In this document: piece by piece, positions 34,815 to 42,578 of the stretch
Numbering within the stretch: position 1 is the first letter of the stretch
Layout: each line of letters starts with the position of its first letter
From: Micropruina sp.
GTDB lineage: Bacteria; Actinomycetota; Actinomycetes; Propionibacteriales; Propionibacteriaceae
Direction: 5' to 3'
DNA length: 64,000 bases
NCBI GenBank assembly: GCA_016716635.1
Contig: JADJVZ010000011.1
Location: forward strand, 1,054,001-1,118,000
Program-made: the position numbers and the translations under genes
Notes under the pieces: model-generated
Told to the model about the DNA's origin: nothing
The model's input: the letters and a program-made list of their open reading frames with translations, nothing else
The model's database searches: none

Positions 34815-36049
34815 GCGAGCCCTCCGCTCGTGGCGTCGGCGCTGCCGTCGAGGCCGAACCAGTCAATGGCGGTGTCCACGTCCTTGTCGCCGCGCCCCGA
34901 GAGGCACACCAGCATCAGCGGACGCGCCTCCGGGTCGGTGACCGCGAGACCCTTTGCCACCCGCAGGGCGCCGGCCACGGCGTGCGCGCTTTCGATGGCG
35001 GGCATGATGCCTTCGGTCTGCGACAGCAGCTTGAAGGCGTCCATCGCCTCGGCGTCGTTCACGGGCTCATAGGTCGCGCGTCCGGTGTCGGCCAACCAGG
35101 CGTGCTCCGGACCGACGCCTGGGTAGTCCAGCCCCGCCGAGATCGAGTGCGACTCCTTGGTCTGCCCGTCCTCGTCTTGCAGGATGTAGGTGCGGGTGCC
35201 GTGCAGGACGCCCACCGACCCCGCGGTGATCGAGGCGGCGTGCTTGCCGGTCTCGACCCCGGAGCCGCCCGCCTCGAAGCCGATCAGCTTCACGCTCGCA
35301 TCGGGAATGAAGTCGGCGAAGGTGCCCATCGCGTTCGAACCGCCGCCCACGCAGGCGCACACGTAATCAGGCAGGGCACCGAACTCGTCGAGGCACTGCT
35401 GGCGCGCCTCGGTCGAGATGACTCGCTGGAACTCGCGGACCATCGCCGGGAACGGGTGCGGACCCGCGACCGTGCCGATCAGGTAATGCGTGTCGTCGAC
35501 CGTGGCGACCCAGTCGCGCATGGCCTCGTTCATCGCGTCTTTCAGCGTCTGACTGCCGGACTCGACGGCGATCACTTCGGCGCCGAGCAACTGCATGCGG
35601 GCCACGTTCAGGGCCTGCCGCTCGGTGTCGACCTTGCCCATGTAGACCCGGCAGGAGAGCCCCATCAGGGCGGCGGCCGTGGCTGTCGCGACGCCATGCT
35701 GGCCGGCGCCGGTCTCGGCGATCACCCGGGTCTTACCCATGCGCTTGGTGAGCAGGGCTTGGCCGAGGACGTTGTTGATCTTGTGCGACCCGGTGTGGTT
35801 CAGGTCTTCGCGCTTGAGGACGATCGTGGCGTTGCCCGCCTCTGCCGACAGCCGCTTCAGCGTCGTGATCGGCGTCGGGCGTCCGGCGTAGTGGGCGCGC
35901 AAATCGTTGAGCTCCGCCCAGAAGGTCGGATCGGTCATCGCGTTGTCGAACTCGGCCTCCAGCTCCGCCAACGCCCGATAGAGCGCCTCGGGGACGTACT
36001 TGCCCCCGAAGAGGTCGAAGTGGCCAAACTTGTCGGGTAGTGAGCTCAT
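34811..36049 (-). CDS. trpB: Tryptophan synthase beta subunit
   Basis: A 412-residue PLP enzyme joining indole and serine. The PLP Lys is in [18 protein letters not shown], the [14 protein letters not shown] motif follows, the carboxylate region is [20 protein letters not shown], and the phosphate-binding loop is [12 protein letters not shown]. Length and motifs match the TrpB1 form that pairs with TrpA. The ATG overlaps the trpC stop by 4 nt. Confidence 0.97.
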   Translation of the reverse strand: MSSLPDKFGHFDLFGGKYVPEALYRALAELEAEFDNAMTDPTFWAELNDLRAHYAGRPTPITTLKRLSAEAGNATIVLKREDLNHTGSHKINNVLGQALLTKRMGKTRVIAETGAGQHGVATATAAALMGLSCRVYMGKVDTERQALNVARMQLLGAEVIAVESGSQTLKDAMNEAMRDWVATVDDTHYLIGTVAGPHPFPAMVREFQRVISTEARQQCLDEFGALPDYVCACVGGGSNAMGTFADFIPDASVKLIGFEAGGSGVETGKHAASITAGSVGVLHGTRTYILQDEDGQTKESHSISAGLDYPGVGPEHAWLADTGRATYEPVNDAEAMDAFKLLSQTEGIMPAIESAHAVAGALRVAKGLAVTDPEARPLMLVCLSGRGDKDVDTAIDWFGLDGSADATSGGLA

Positions 36050-36846
36050 GCCCGCAGCCCCTCACCGGCAGCGATGAAATCCGCTACCGCTCGTTGTGGA
36101 TCTCCATGGCGGACGAGGGCCTCGCCCACCAAAATAACGTCGGCGCCCGCTTCGGCGACCCGCCGGGCGTCCGCGGGCGACAGGATTCCCGATTCGGCCA
36201 CGCGCACCACGCCGTCGGGGATCAGCCCCACCAGCGATTCGAACTGCGCCAGGTCGACCTGCAGGTTCTGCAGGTTTCGATTGTTCACACCCACCAGGGA
36301 TGCCCCGACGGCCAACGCCCGGCGTACCTCGTCGGCGGTATGTACTTCGACCAGCGGCGTGAGTCCGAGCTCCAGAGCCAGCGCGTGCAGGTGGGCCAAG
36401 GTGGGATCGTCCAACCCCGCCACGATGAGCAGCGCCAGGTCGGCGCCCGCGGCGCGGGCCTCCCATAACTGGTAGTCGGTGACGATGAAATCCTTGCGCA
36501 GAACCGGCACGTCGACGGCGGCGCGGACGGCGATGAGATCGTCCAGCGAGCCACCAAAGCGCCGCTTCTCGGTGAGCACGGAGATCGCAGACGCCCCCCC
36601 GGCCGCGTAGCTGGACGCCAGCGCGGCGGGATCGACGATGTCGGCCAGCGCCCCCTTGGAGGGGCTCGCGCGTTTCACCTCGGCGATCATGGCCAAGCCG
36701 GGCGCCCGAAACGCGGCCATCGGATCAAGCGACGCAGGAACGGACGCCACTCGCGCCTGGAGAACCTCCAGCGGCGTGGCCGCCTCGCGGACGGCGAGGT
36801 CCTCCCGGACCCCAGCGATGATGTCGTCGAGTACCCCCACGGTCAC
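36046..36846 (-). CDS. trpC: Indole-3-glycerol phosphate synthase
   Basis: A 266-residue monofunctional TrpC. The catalytic Lys is in [13 protein letters not shown], the second Lys in [14 protein letters not shown], then [23 protein letters not shown] and VAESGILSP. No PRA isomerase (TrpF) domain is fused, and none is nearby, fitting a PriA-dependent pathway. The GTG at 36846 overlaps the stop of the small membrane gene (GTGA). The upstream part of the open frame is out of family and was dropped. Confidence 0.96.
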   Translation of the reverse strand: MTVGVLDDIIAGVREDLAVREAATPLEVLQARVASVPASLDPMAAFRAPGLAMIAEVKRASPSKGALADIVDPAALASSYAAGGASAISVLTEKRRFGGSLDDLIAVRAAVDVPVLRKDFIVTDYQLWEARAAGADLALLIVAGLDDPTLAHLHALALELGLTPLVEVHTADEVRRALAVGASLVGVNNRNLQNLQVDLAQFESLVGLIPDGVVRVAESGILSPADARRVAEAGADVILVGEALVRHGDPQRAVADFIAAGEGLRA

Positions 36847-37046
36847 TGCCCGTAGCCCATGCGGCGCAACACAACGCCCGCAATCAAGGCCACGAGAAGC
36901 AGGACGGCGCCGGTGTAAATGAGGGCCATGTTCGGACCCAAGACGAAACCGAGGGCGCCGACCGCGAACCCGACGGCCGCGATGATGCTGCCAGCCCACG
37001 CCGCCGGCGTCTTGCCGTGGTGGTACTCGCGCTTGGCGTCGGTCAT
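36843..37046 (-). CDS. HGxxPAAW-motif small membrane protein
   Basis: A 67-residue protein with the N-terminal [13 protein letters not shown] motif followed by two TM helices and a basic end (RRMGYGQ). This family is widespread in actinobacteria, often between trpE and trpC, and has no known function. GAGGA lies 5 nt before the ATG. Its stop overlaps trpC, so it may couple trpC translation. Confidence 0.85.
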   Translation of the reverse strand: MTDAKREYHHGKTPAAWAGSIIAAVGFAVGALGFVLGPNMALIYTGAVLLLVALIAGVVLRRMGYGQ

Positions 37047-37137
37047 GATTTCCTCACTTCGAACGGGTTCGGTCCATTGTGGCAGAGGCTCCCCTGCCCG
37101 TCATCGGCGCACGCGGGGGCGTCTCACACCTTTGTTC

Positions 37138-38658
37138 TTACGGCTGCGGTGACGTCGCCAGGCGGCGCAGCCGTCCGGCCTCGCCCACCGCACGCAGCAC
37201 GGCCCCCGCCTTATTGCGGGTCTCGGCGTCTTCACTCTCGGGCACCGAATCGGCCACGATTCCAGCCCCGGCCTGAACGTAGGCGACGCCGTCCTTGAGA
37301 AGGCCCGTCCGGATCGCGATCGCGCAATCGGAATTGCCCGCGAAGTCGAAATACCCGACGACGCCGCCGTAGAGCCCGCGTCGGCTGGCTTCGAGGCGAT
37401 CGATGATCTCCATGGCGCGCACCTTGGGGGCGCCCGACAGAGTCCCGGCCGGGAAGGCACTCAGGGTGACGTCCAGGGCCGTCCGACCCGCTGCCACGCG
37501 CCCGGTGACCGCGGCTTCGAGGTGCATCACGTGGCTGTACCGGCGCACCTTCATGAACTCGAGCACCTCGACGCTGCCCGGCTCGCAGACCCGGCCGAGG
37601 TCGTTGCGGCCCAGGTCGACCAGCATCAGGTGCTCGGCGGCCTCCTTGGGATCGGAGAGCAGCGCGGCCTCGTAGGCGATGTCCTGCTCGGGCGTCGCGC
37701 CGCGCGGCTTGGTGCCCGCGATCGGATACGTGACCGCGCGTCCGTCCTGCACCCGGACCAGCGCTTCGGGGCTCGACCCCACGATGGCCAGGCCGTCCAG
37801 GCGCAGAAGATAGAGGTAGGGGCTGGGGTTCGTCCGCCGCAGGACGCGGTACACGTCCAGCGGATCGGTGTCGCAATCGGCCTCGAACCGCTGGCTCGCC
37901 ACGATCTGGAAGGCCTCGCCCGCGCGAATCTCCTCCACGCAGTCACGGACCATCTGCTGGAACTCCTCTGGGCTCCGCTGGCGGCGGACCACCGGCTCCT
38001 CGTCCGACACCTCTTCGGCGATCAGCGGGGCGGTGGGCTGCAACAGCGCGGCCACCATGGCCTCGACACGCGCGACGGCGTCCGCGTGGGCCGCTTGGAC
38101 GCCCGCCCCCGAGTCGTCGAAATTGATGGCGTTGGCGATGAGCCAGACCTCGCCGTTGTGGTGGTCGAGCACGGCGACGTCGGCCGCCAGCAGCAGGGTC
38201 AGCTCGGGAATCCCGAGGTCATCGGGGTTCGTGTCGGGCAGCTTCTCCAGGCGCCGGACGACGTCGTAGCCGAGGTAGCCCACCAGCCCGGACGTGAAGG
38301 GCGGCAGGCCCGGAGCGGGCTCGGTGTGCAGGATCCGCAGTGTCTCGGCGAGCACATCGAGAGGGTTGCCGCCGCTCGGCAGGCCGGCGATCGCCCGCCC
38401 AGACCACGACCAGGTGGCCTCGCCGCCCACTTCCGAGAGGGTGGCCGCCGCGTTGACGCCCACGAAGGAGTAGCGCGAAAACACCCCGTCCTCGGCGGAC
38501 TCCAGCAGGAACGTGCCGGGACGCGTGCCGCACAGTTGGTGATAAAGGCCCACGGCGGTCAGGTTGTCGGCGCGCAGGCGCGTGTGGACACCGATGACGC
38601 GGTGGTGTGGCGCCATCGCCTCGAACGCGGTGAGGTCGGGCGTGATGCGGACGGACAT
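37138..38658 (-). CDS. trpE: Anthranilate synthase component I
   Basis: A 506-residue chorismate-using subunit. The C-terminal chorismate-binding fold has PSPYLYLLRLDGLAIVGSSPEALV, PIAGTKPRGATPEQD, LVDLGRNDLGRVCEPGSVEV and GTLSGAPKVRAMEIID. The N-terminal LLESAEDG.SRYSF region supplies the feedback Trp site; the LLES motif is intact, so feedback inhibition is expected. The ATG at 38658 was chosen because GAGAAT lies 7 nt upstream (leaderless); an ATG 9 nt earlier also fits. No leader peptide or attenuator was seen, and trpG and trpD are absent here. Confidence 0.96.
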   Translation of the reverse strand: MSVRITPDLTAFEAMAPHHRVIGVHTRLRADNLTAVGLYHQLCGTRPGTFLLESAEDGVFSRYSFVGVNAAATLSEVGGEATWSWSGRAIAGLPSGGNPLDVLAETLRILHTEPAPGLPPFTSGLVGYLGYDVVRRLEKLPDTNPDDLGIPELTLLLAADVAVLDHHNGEVWLIANAINFDDSGAGVQAAHADAVARVEAMVAALLQPTAPLIAEEVSDEEPVVRRQRSPEEFQQMVRDCVEEIRAGEAFQIVASQRFEADCDTDPLDVYRVLRRTNPSPYLYLLRLDGLAIVGSSPEALVRVQDGRAVTYPIAGTKPRGATPEQDIAYEAALLSDPKEAAEHLMLVDLGRNDLGRVCEPGSVEVLEFMKVRRYSHVMHLEAAVTGRVAAGRTALDVTLSAFPAGTLSGAPKVRAMEIIDRLEASRRGLYGGVVGYFDFAGNSDCAIAIRTGLLKDGVAYVQAGAGIVADSVPESEDAETRNKAGAVLRAVGEAGRLRRLATSPQP

Positions 38659-38665
38659 AGCCGCC

Positions 38666-38671
38666 ATTCTC
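38666..38671 (-). promoter_or_regulatory. Leaderless -10 box of trpE
   Basis: GAGAAT on the minus strand ends 7 nt before the ATG at 38658. The same hexamer is used at serC. Confidence 0.4.
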
Positions 38672-38713
38672 CCCGATCTCCACGCCCCGACCCCAACTCG
38701 TCCCTGTGGTGGC

Positions 38714-38719
38714 TAACCT
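38714..38719 (+). promoter_or_regulatory. Leaderless -10 box of the TIGR03085 gene
   Basis: TAACCT ends exactly 6 nt before the ATG at 38726. Confidence 0.45.
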
Positions 38720-38725
38720 GGCGCC

Positions 38726-39349
38726 ATGGAATGGGCAGCACAACAGCGAGAACGGCTCGCCAACACCTTGCGATCGGCGGGGCCGGACGCCCCGACGCTG
38801 TGCGAGGGCTGGACGACGGGCGATCTCGCCGCGCACCTCGTGGTGAGAGAGACCTCGACGGCGGCCCTAGGAATCGTGGTGCCTGCGTTTGCGGCCAAGA
38901 CCGAGCAGGCGATGACCGCACTCCGCGACTCCGAGCCCTATGGCGAGATCGTCGACACGTTCGCCGCAGGCCCCACGTCGTGGGTGCGTCAGCGCTTGGA
39001 CGAGGCGATGAACCTCGCGGAGTTCTTTGTCCATTGCGAGGACGTGCTGCGCGCCGGCGACTGGGACGGCCACAGGCGGACGCTCGACCCGCGCCTCGAG
39101 GACGCCCTTTGGGATCGACTCAAGCCCATGGCCCGCCTGATGTACCGGCGCTCCCCCGTGCCCGTCGCGCTCTACCGCGACAGCGGCGACACTCTCGTGG
39201 CCAAGCGGGGAACCGGGGGTGTCCGCATCACGGGACGCCCCGGCGAACTCGTCTTGCATGCGTTCGGACGACCGACCGTGGCCGATGTCGAGGTCGCTGG
39301 CCCCCCGGACGCCTTGGCGGCCTTCGCGGGCGCTGGCTTCGGGGTCTGA
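38726..39349 (+). CDS. TIGR03085 family metal-binding protein (DinB/MDMPI-like)
   Basis: A 207-residue actinobacterial protein of the mycothiol-dependent maleylpyruvate isomerase/DinB four-helix fold. TLCEGWTTGDLAAHLVVRE supplies the first metal His, and NLAEFFVHCEDVLRAG supplies further ligands (H, E/D). The second half resembles the family C-terminal domain ending VAGPPDALAAFAG. Members are presumed thiol transferases; the substrate is unknown. Its ATG is leaderless-like. It diverges from trpE across about 67 bp. Confidence 0.88.
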   Translation: MEWAAQQRERLANTLRSAGPDAPTLCEGWTTGDLAAHLVVRETSTAALGIVVPAFAAKTEQAMTALRDSEPYGEIVDTFAAGPTSWVRQRLDEAMNLAEFFVHCEDVLRAGDWDGHRRTLDPRLEDALWDRLKPMARLMYRRSPVPVALYRDSGDTLVAKRGTGGVRITGRPGELVLHAFGRPTVADVEVAGPPDALAAFAGAGFGV

Positions 39350-39397
39350 GCCTGCCCACGCCCGACTTGGGCGCACGAGCCACCGCGCGACGAGTGC

Positions 39398-39403
39398 GAG
39401 AAT
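39398..39403 (+). promoter_or_regulatory. Leaderless -10 box of serC
   Basis: GAGAAT ends exactly 6 nt before the serC ATG at 39410; no ribosome binding site is present. Confidence 0.4.
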
Positions 39404-39409
39404 GGGGTT

Positions 39410-40489
39410 ATGCGCGTTTACAACTTCTCAGCAGGTCCCGCCATGATGCCGCTGGAGGTCCTCGATAAGGCCCGCTCGGAGCTCCTCGACTGGGGTGGCT
39501 CCGGAATGAGCGTCATGGAGGTGTCGCATCGCGGCAAAGCCTTTGTGGCCTGCGCGGCGCAGACCGAAGCCTCCCTGCGTGATGTCATGGGTGTCCCCGA
39601 CAACTACAAGGTGCTGTTCCTGCAGGGCGGCGCCTACGGCGAGTTCGCCGCGCTGCCCATGAACCTCTCGGCGCCCGGCCAGAAGATCGACTTCTTGAAG
39701 ACTGGGCAGTGGTCGGCCAAGGCGGTCACCGAGGCCAAGAAGTACGCCGACGCCCGCGTGATCGCGGACGAGAAGGAGTCGAACTACTCCACCGTCCCGG
39801 CCGCCGGCTCCTACACGGTCGACGCGGACGCCGCCTACCTGCACTACGCCCCGAACGAGACCATCGGAGGGGTCGAGTTCGACTACGTCCCCGACGCCGG
39901 TGACGTGCCGGTGGTGGCCGACATGAGCTCCACGATCTTGTCCCGCCCGGTGGATGTGTCGAAGTTCGGCGTCATCTTCGGCGGCGCCCAGAAGAACATG
40001 GGCCCCGCCGGTTTGGCCGTGGTGATCGTCCGCGACGACCTGCTCGGAAAGGCGCGCCCCGAGACCCCCTCGGTGTGGGATTTCGCGCAGATGGCCGCCA
40101 ACGACTCGATGCTCAACACCCCGCCCACCTTCGGCATCTACCTTCTCGGCCTCGTGCTGGACTGGGTCAAGGAGAACGGCGGCCTCGAAGGCATGGGGGC
40201 CCGCAACAAGGCCAAAAAGGACGCTCTGTACAGCTTCATCGATGCCTCCCCGTTCTACTCCAACCCGGTGGCGCTGAACGCCCGCTCGTGGATGAACGTC
40301 CCCTTCCTGCTCGCCAAGCCCGAGCTCGACAAGCAGTTCGTCACCGAGGCCAACGAGGCGGGCCTGACGAACCTGGCCGGTCACCGCAGCGTCGGTGGCA
40401 TGCGCGCCAGCATCTACAACGCCATGCCCCTCGAGGGCGTCCAAGCACTCATTGATTTCATGAAGGAGTTCGAGCGTCGCAACGGCTGA
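39410..40489 (+). CDS. serC: Phosphoserine aminotransferase
   Basis: A 359-residue class V aminotransferase for serine synthesis (3-phosphohydroxypyruvate to phosphoserine). It opens with MRVYNFSAGPAMMPLEVLD and shows MEVSHRGKAF, LFLQGGAYGEFA and the PLP Lys in VIFGGAQKNMGPAGLAVVIV, then a C-terminal GHRSVGGMRASIYNAMP. Length is normal. serA follows 20 nt downstream, so the two form a serine operon. Confidence 0.97.
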   Translation: MRVYNFSAGPAMMPLEVLDKARSELLDWGGSGMSVMEVSHRGKAFVACAAQTEASLRDVMGVPDNYKVLFLQGGAYGEFAALPMNLSAPGQKIDFLKTGQWSAKAVTEAKKYADARVIADEKESNYSTVPAAGSYTVDADAAYLHYAPNETIGGVEFDYVPDAGDVPVVADMSSTILSRPVDVSKFGVIFGGAQKNMGPAGLAVVIVRDDLLGKARPETPSVWDFAQMAANDSMLNTPPTFGIYLLGLVLDWVKENGGLEGMGARNKAKKDALYSFIDASPFYSNPVALNARSWMNVPFLLAKPELDKQFVTEANEAGLTNLAGHRSVGGMRASIYNAMPLEGVQALIDFMKEFERRNG

Positions 40490-40509
40490 GCCGGACGCTG
40501 ATTACAACG

Positions 40510-41679
40510 ATGACTTTTCGCATCCAAACACTGAACGCGATCAGCCCTAAGGGCCTCGTTTTCCTGCCCAACGACCGCTTCGACGTCGGTTCGGACGTCA
40601 CTGATCCGGACGGCGTTTTGGTCCGCTCGGCCGACCTGCACAAGGTGGAGCTTCCCGCTTCCGTGCTGGCCGTCGCCCGGGCCGGCGCCGGGACGAACAA
40701 CATCCCGGTGGCTGCCCTCAGCGCGCGCGGCGTGCCGGTGTTCAACACCCCGGGCGCTAACGCGAACGCTGTGAAAGAACTGGTCGTCGCGGCCTTGTTC
40801 CTCGCCGCCCGCAATATCGTGCCCGCGGCGGCCTTCGCGCACCGCCTCGATGGGGACCACGCCTCCATGGACAAGGCCGTGGAGGCCGGCAAGAAGGCCT
40901 ACGTGGGCTTCGAGCTTCCCGGTCGGACGCTCGGCGTCATCGGCCTGGGCGCCATCGGCGTTCAGGTGGCTAACGTGGCCGTCTCCCTGGGGATGCGGGT
41001 GCTGGGCTTCGATCCGTCCGTCACCGTGGAGCACGCCTGGCAGTTGTCCAGCGCAGTCGAGCGCGTCACGAACCTCGATCAGTTGCTGGGCGCGTCCGAC
41101 ATCGTCACGATCCACGTGCCGCTGGTCGACGGTACCCGCGGGCTGATCGACGCGGCGCGCTTGAAGGCCATGAGCCCCTCGAGCGTCCTGCTCAACTTCT
41201 CGCGGGGCCCGATCGTCGACGAGGCAGCGCTGGTCGCCGCCCTGGACGCGGGCGAACTGCGCGGCTACGTGTGCGACTTCCCGACCCCGGCCCTGAACAA
41301 GCGCGATCGGGTCGTCACGCTGCCTCACCTGGGTGCCTCCACCAACGAGGCCGAGGAGAACTGCGCGGTGATGGCTGCCCAGCAGCTGCGCAACTTCCTC
41401 GACACCGGCGAGATCAAGAACTCGGTCAACTTCCCCGAGGCGATCCTCCCCCGCGCCGAAGGCACCACCCGATTGGCCATCGCCAACAGCAACGTGCCCA
41501 ACATCGTCGGCCAGGTCTCGACATTGCTCGCCTCGCAGAAGCTCAACATCGCCGACATGCTGAACAAGTCCCGCGGCGAGTTGGCGTACACGTTGATCGA
41601 CGTGGAAGGCCAGGTCCCGGGTGCCACCCTCGAAGGGGTCTTGGCCATCCCGGGTGTCCTGTCCGCCCGCATCCTGTAA
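40510..41679 (+). CDS. serA: D-3-phosphoglycerate dehydrogenase
   Basis: A 389-residue enzyme for the first step of serine synthesis. The Rossmann motif is GVIGLGAIGVQVANVA, the substrate Arg is in NFSRGPIVDEAAL, the catalytic His in LPHLGASTNEAEENC, and the Glu lies between them. The C-terminal ACT domain (NVPNIVGQVSTLLASQKLNIADML) could bind L-serine for feedback. It lacks the intervening ASB domain, so it is the short ACT type. No strong ribosome site is seen; co-translation after serC is likely. A terminator follows. Confidence 0.96.
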   Translation: MTFRIQTLNAISPKGLVFLPNDRFDVGSDVTDPDGVLVRSADLHKVELPASVLAVARAGAGTNNIPVAALSARGVPVFNTPGANANAVKELVVAALFLAARNIVPAAAFAHRLDGDHASMDKAVEAGKKAYVGFELPGRTLGVIGLGAIGVQVANVAVSLGMRVLGFDPSVTVEHAWQLSSAVERVTNLDQLLGASDIVTIHVPLVDGTRGLIDAARLKAMSPSSVLLNFSRGPIVDEAALVAALDAGELRGYVCDFPTPALNKRDRVVTLPHLGASTNEAEENCAVMAAQQLRNFLDTGEIKNSVNFPEAILPRAEGTTRLAIANSNVPNIVGQVSTLLASQKLNIADMLNKSRGELAYTLIDVEGQVPGATLEGVLAIPGVLSARIL

Positions 41680-41695
41680 CGCGAAAGAGAACGGC

Positions 41696-41725
41696 GACGG
41701 CCTCGGTCCTTAGACCGGGGCCGTC
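41696..41725 (+). terminator. Intrinsic terminator after serCA
   Basis: A 13-bp stem (GACGGCCTCGGTC with GACCGGGGCCGTC, one G-T pair) and a CTTA loop, followed by ACACATTTTGT, lie 16 nt after the serA stop. Confidence 0.8.
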
Positions 41726-41882
41726 ACACATTTTGTGGTTCAGGCTCCGCCCTGCGGGACCCTCGGAGAATCCGGGTCTGCGGGGGCTTTCGTCCGCTGC
41801 TCAGCTAACCTAGCCTTTGCAAGTCTTGGACGAAGGTGTGAGCCACAGGGAGTTCACGCGTCCGAACCTGAAGGGACATTCC

Positions 41883-42479
41883 ATGGGCATTTTTGATGGC
41901 ATCAAGGACGCGATTCACAACGTCGAGAACGCGGTGACCGGCCACGGTGCGGCCTCCACGCACGATCCGCTGCAGGACGCGGGCGTCCCCAATCAGGCTG
42001 ACGCCATCGCAGAGGCGCTGACCGCTCAGGCCGAAGCGACGGCTGTCCAAGAGGCCGCTGCTGCCGTGGAGGCACAACAGGCCGTTGACGCTGCTGCTGC
42101 CGCCGCCGCTGCCGAGGCTGACACCGCTGCCGCTGCCGCTGCTACCGCCGCCGCCGCCGCTGCTGCTGCTGCTGCTGCTGCCGAGGCTGAGGCCGCTGCT
42201 GCCGCCGCTCCCGCTGGCTCGTTGGTGGTGGACGGCATCTTTGGCCCCAAGACCATTACCGCCCTCCAGCAGTGGGTCGGTTCGACCCCCGACGGCGAGT
42301 TCGGCCCCGAGACCGCCGCCGCGTGGCAGACCAAGCTTGGTGGCCTCACCGTGGACGGCTCCTTCGGCCCCAAGTCGAAGCGTCGCCTGCAGGAGACCTT
42401 GGACGTTCCCCAGACCGGTGAGCTCGACGCTGAGACCGTTTCAGCTCTCCAGAACTTCCTGAACAGCCAAGGCTGCTGA
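41883..42479 (+). CDS. Ala-rich protein with two peptidoglycan-binding-like repeats
   Basis: A 198-residue protein. The N-terminus MGIFDGIKDAIHNVENAVTG is amphipathic, with no signal peptide. A long coiled/Ala-Glu-rich linker (about residues 40-110) is mostly alanine. The C-terminus has two PG_binding_1-like repeats: VDGIFGPKTITALQQWVG and VDGSFGPKSKRRLQETL. These bind cell-wall peptidoglycan in exported proteins, so the missing signal is odd: leaderless or non-classical export, or a cytosolic structural role. AAGGGA precedes the ATG. The 203-bp interval before it holds the serA terminator. A 20-bp perfect terminator follows. Confidence 0.75.
   Translation: MGIFDGIKDAIHNVENAVTGHGAASTHDPLQDAGVPNQADAIAEALTAQAEATAVQEAAAAVEAQQAVDAAAAAAAAEADTAAAAAATAAAAAAAAAAAAEAEAAAAAAPAGSLVVDGIFGPKTITALQQWVGSTPDGEFGPETAAAWQTKLGGLTVDGSFGPKSKRRLQETLDVPQTGELDAETVSALQNFLNSQGC
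42085..42213 (+). repeat. GCN trinucleotide-rich alanine tract
   Basis: A near-continuous run of GCT/GCC codons encodes the polyalanine linker. It includes seven consecutive GCT units at 42159-42179, a likely slippage site that changes linker length in frame. Confidence 0.8.
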
Positions 42480-42483
42480 TCTA

Positions 42484-42526
42484 AACCAGGAAGGGCCTGC
42501 CGGTTTCCGGCAGGCCCTTCCTGGTT
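42484..42526. terminator. Perfect 20-bp terminator hairpin
   Basis: The left arm 42484-42503 (AACCAGGAAGGGCCTGCCGG) pairs perfectly with 42507-42526 around a TTT loop. The AA start and TT end make it U-rich enough on either strand to act as a terminator for the peptidoglycan-binding gene and, from the other side, for the flavoprotein gene. Confidence 0.85.
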
Positions 42527-42533
42527 GCGTCCG

Positions 42534-42577
42534 CCTCGCATGGCGAATACCGCTGCCTCGCATGGCGAATACCGCTG
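42534..42577. repeat. 22-bp perfect tandem duplication
   Basis: CCTCGCATGGCGAATACCGCTG occurs twice in a row (42534-42555 and 42556-42577), right after the terminator and just before the flavoprotein stop. It is non-coding. Confidence 0.9.
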
Positions 42578-42578
42578 G

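Noticed and set aside
40490..40509. A regulatory element between serC and serA
   Set aside because: The 20-bp spacer has neither hairpin nor -10 match; simple co-transcription explains it.
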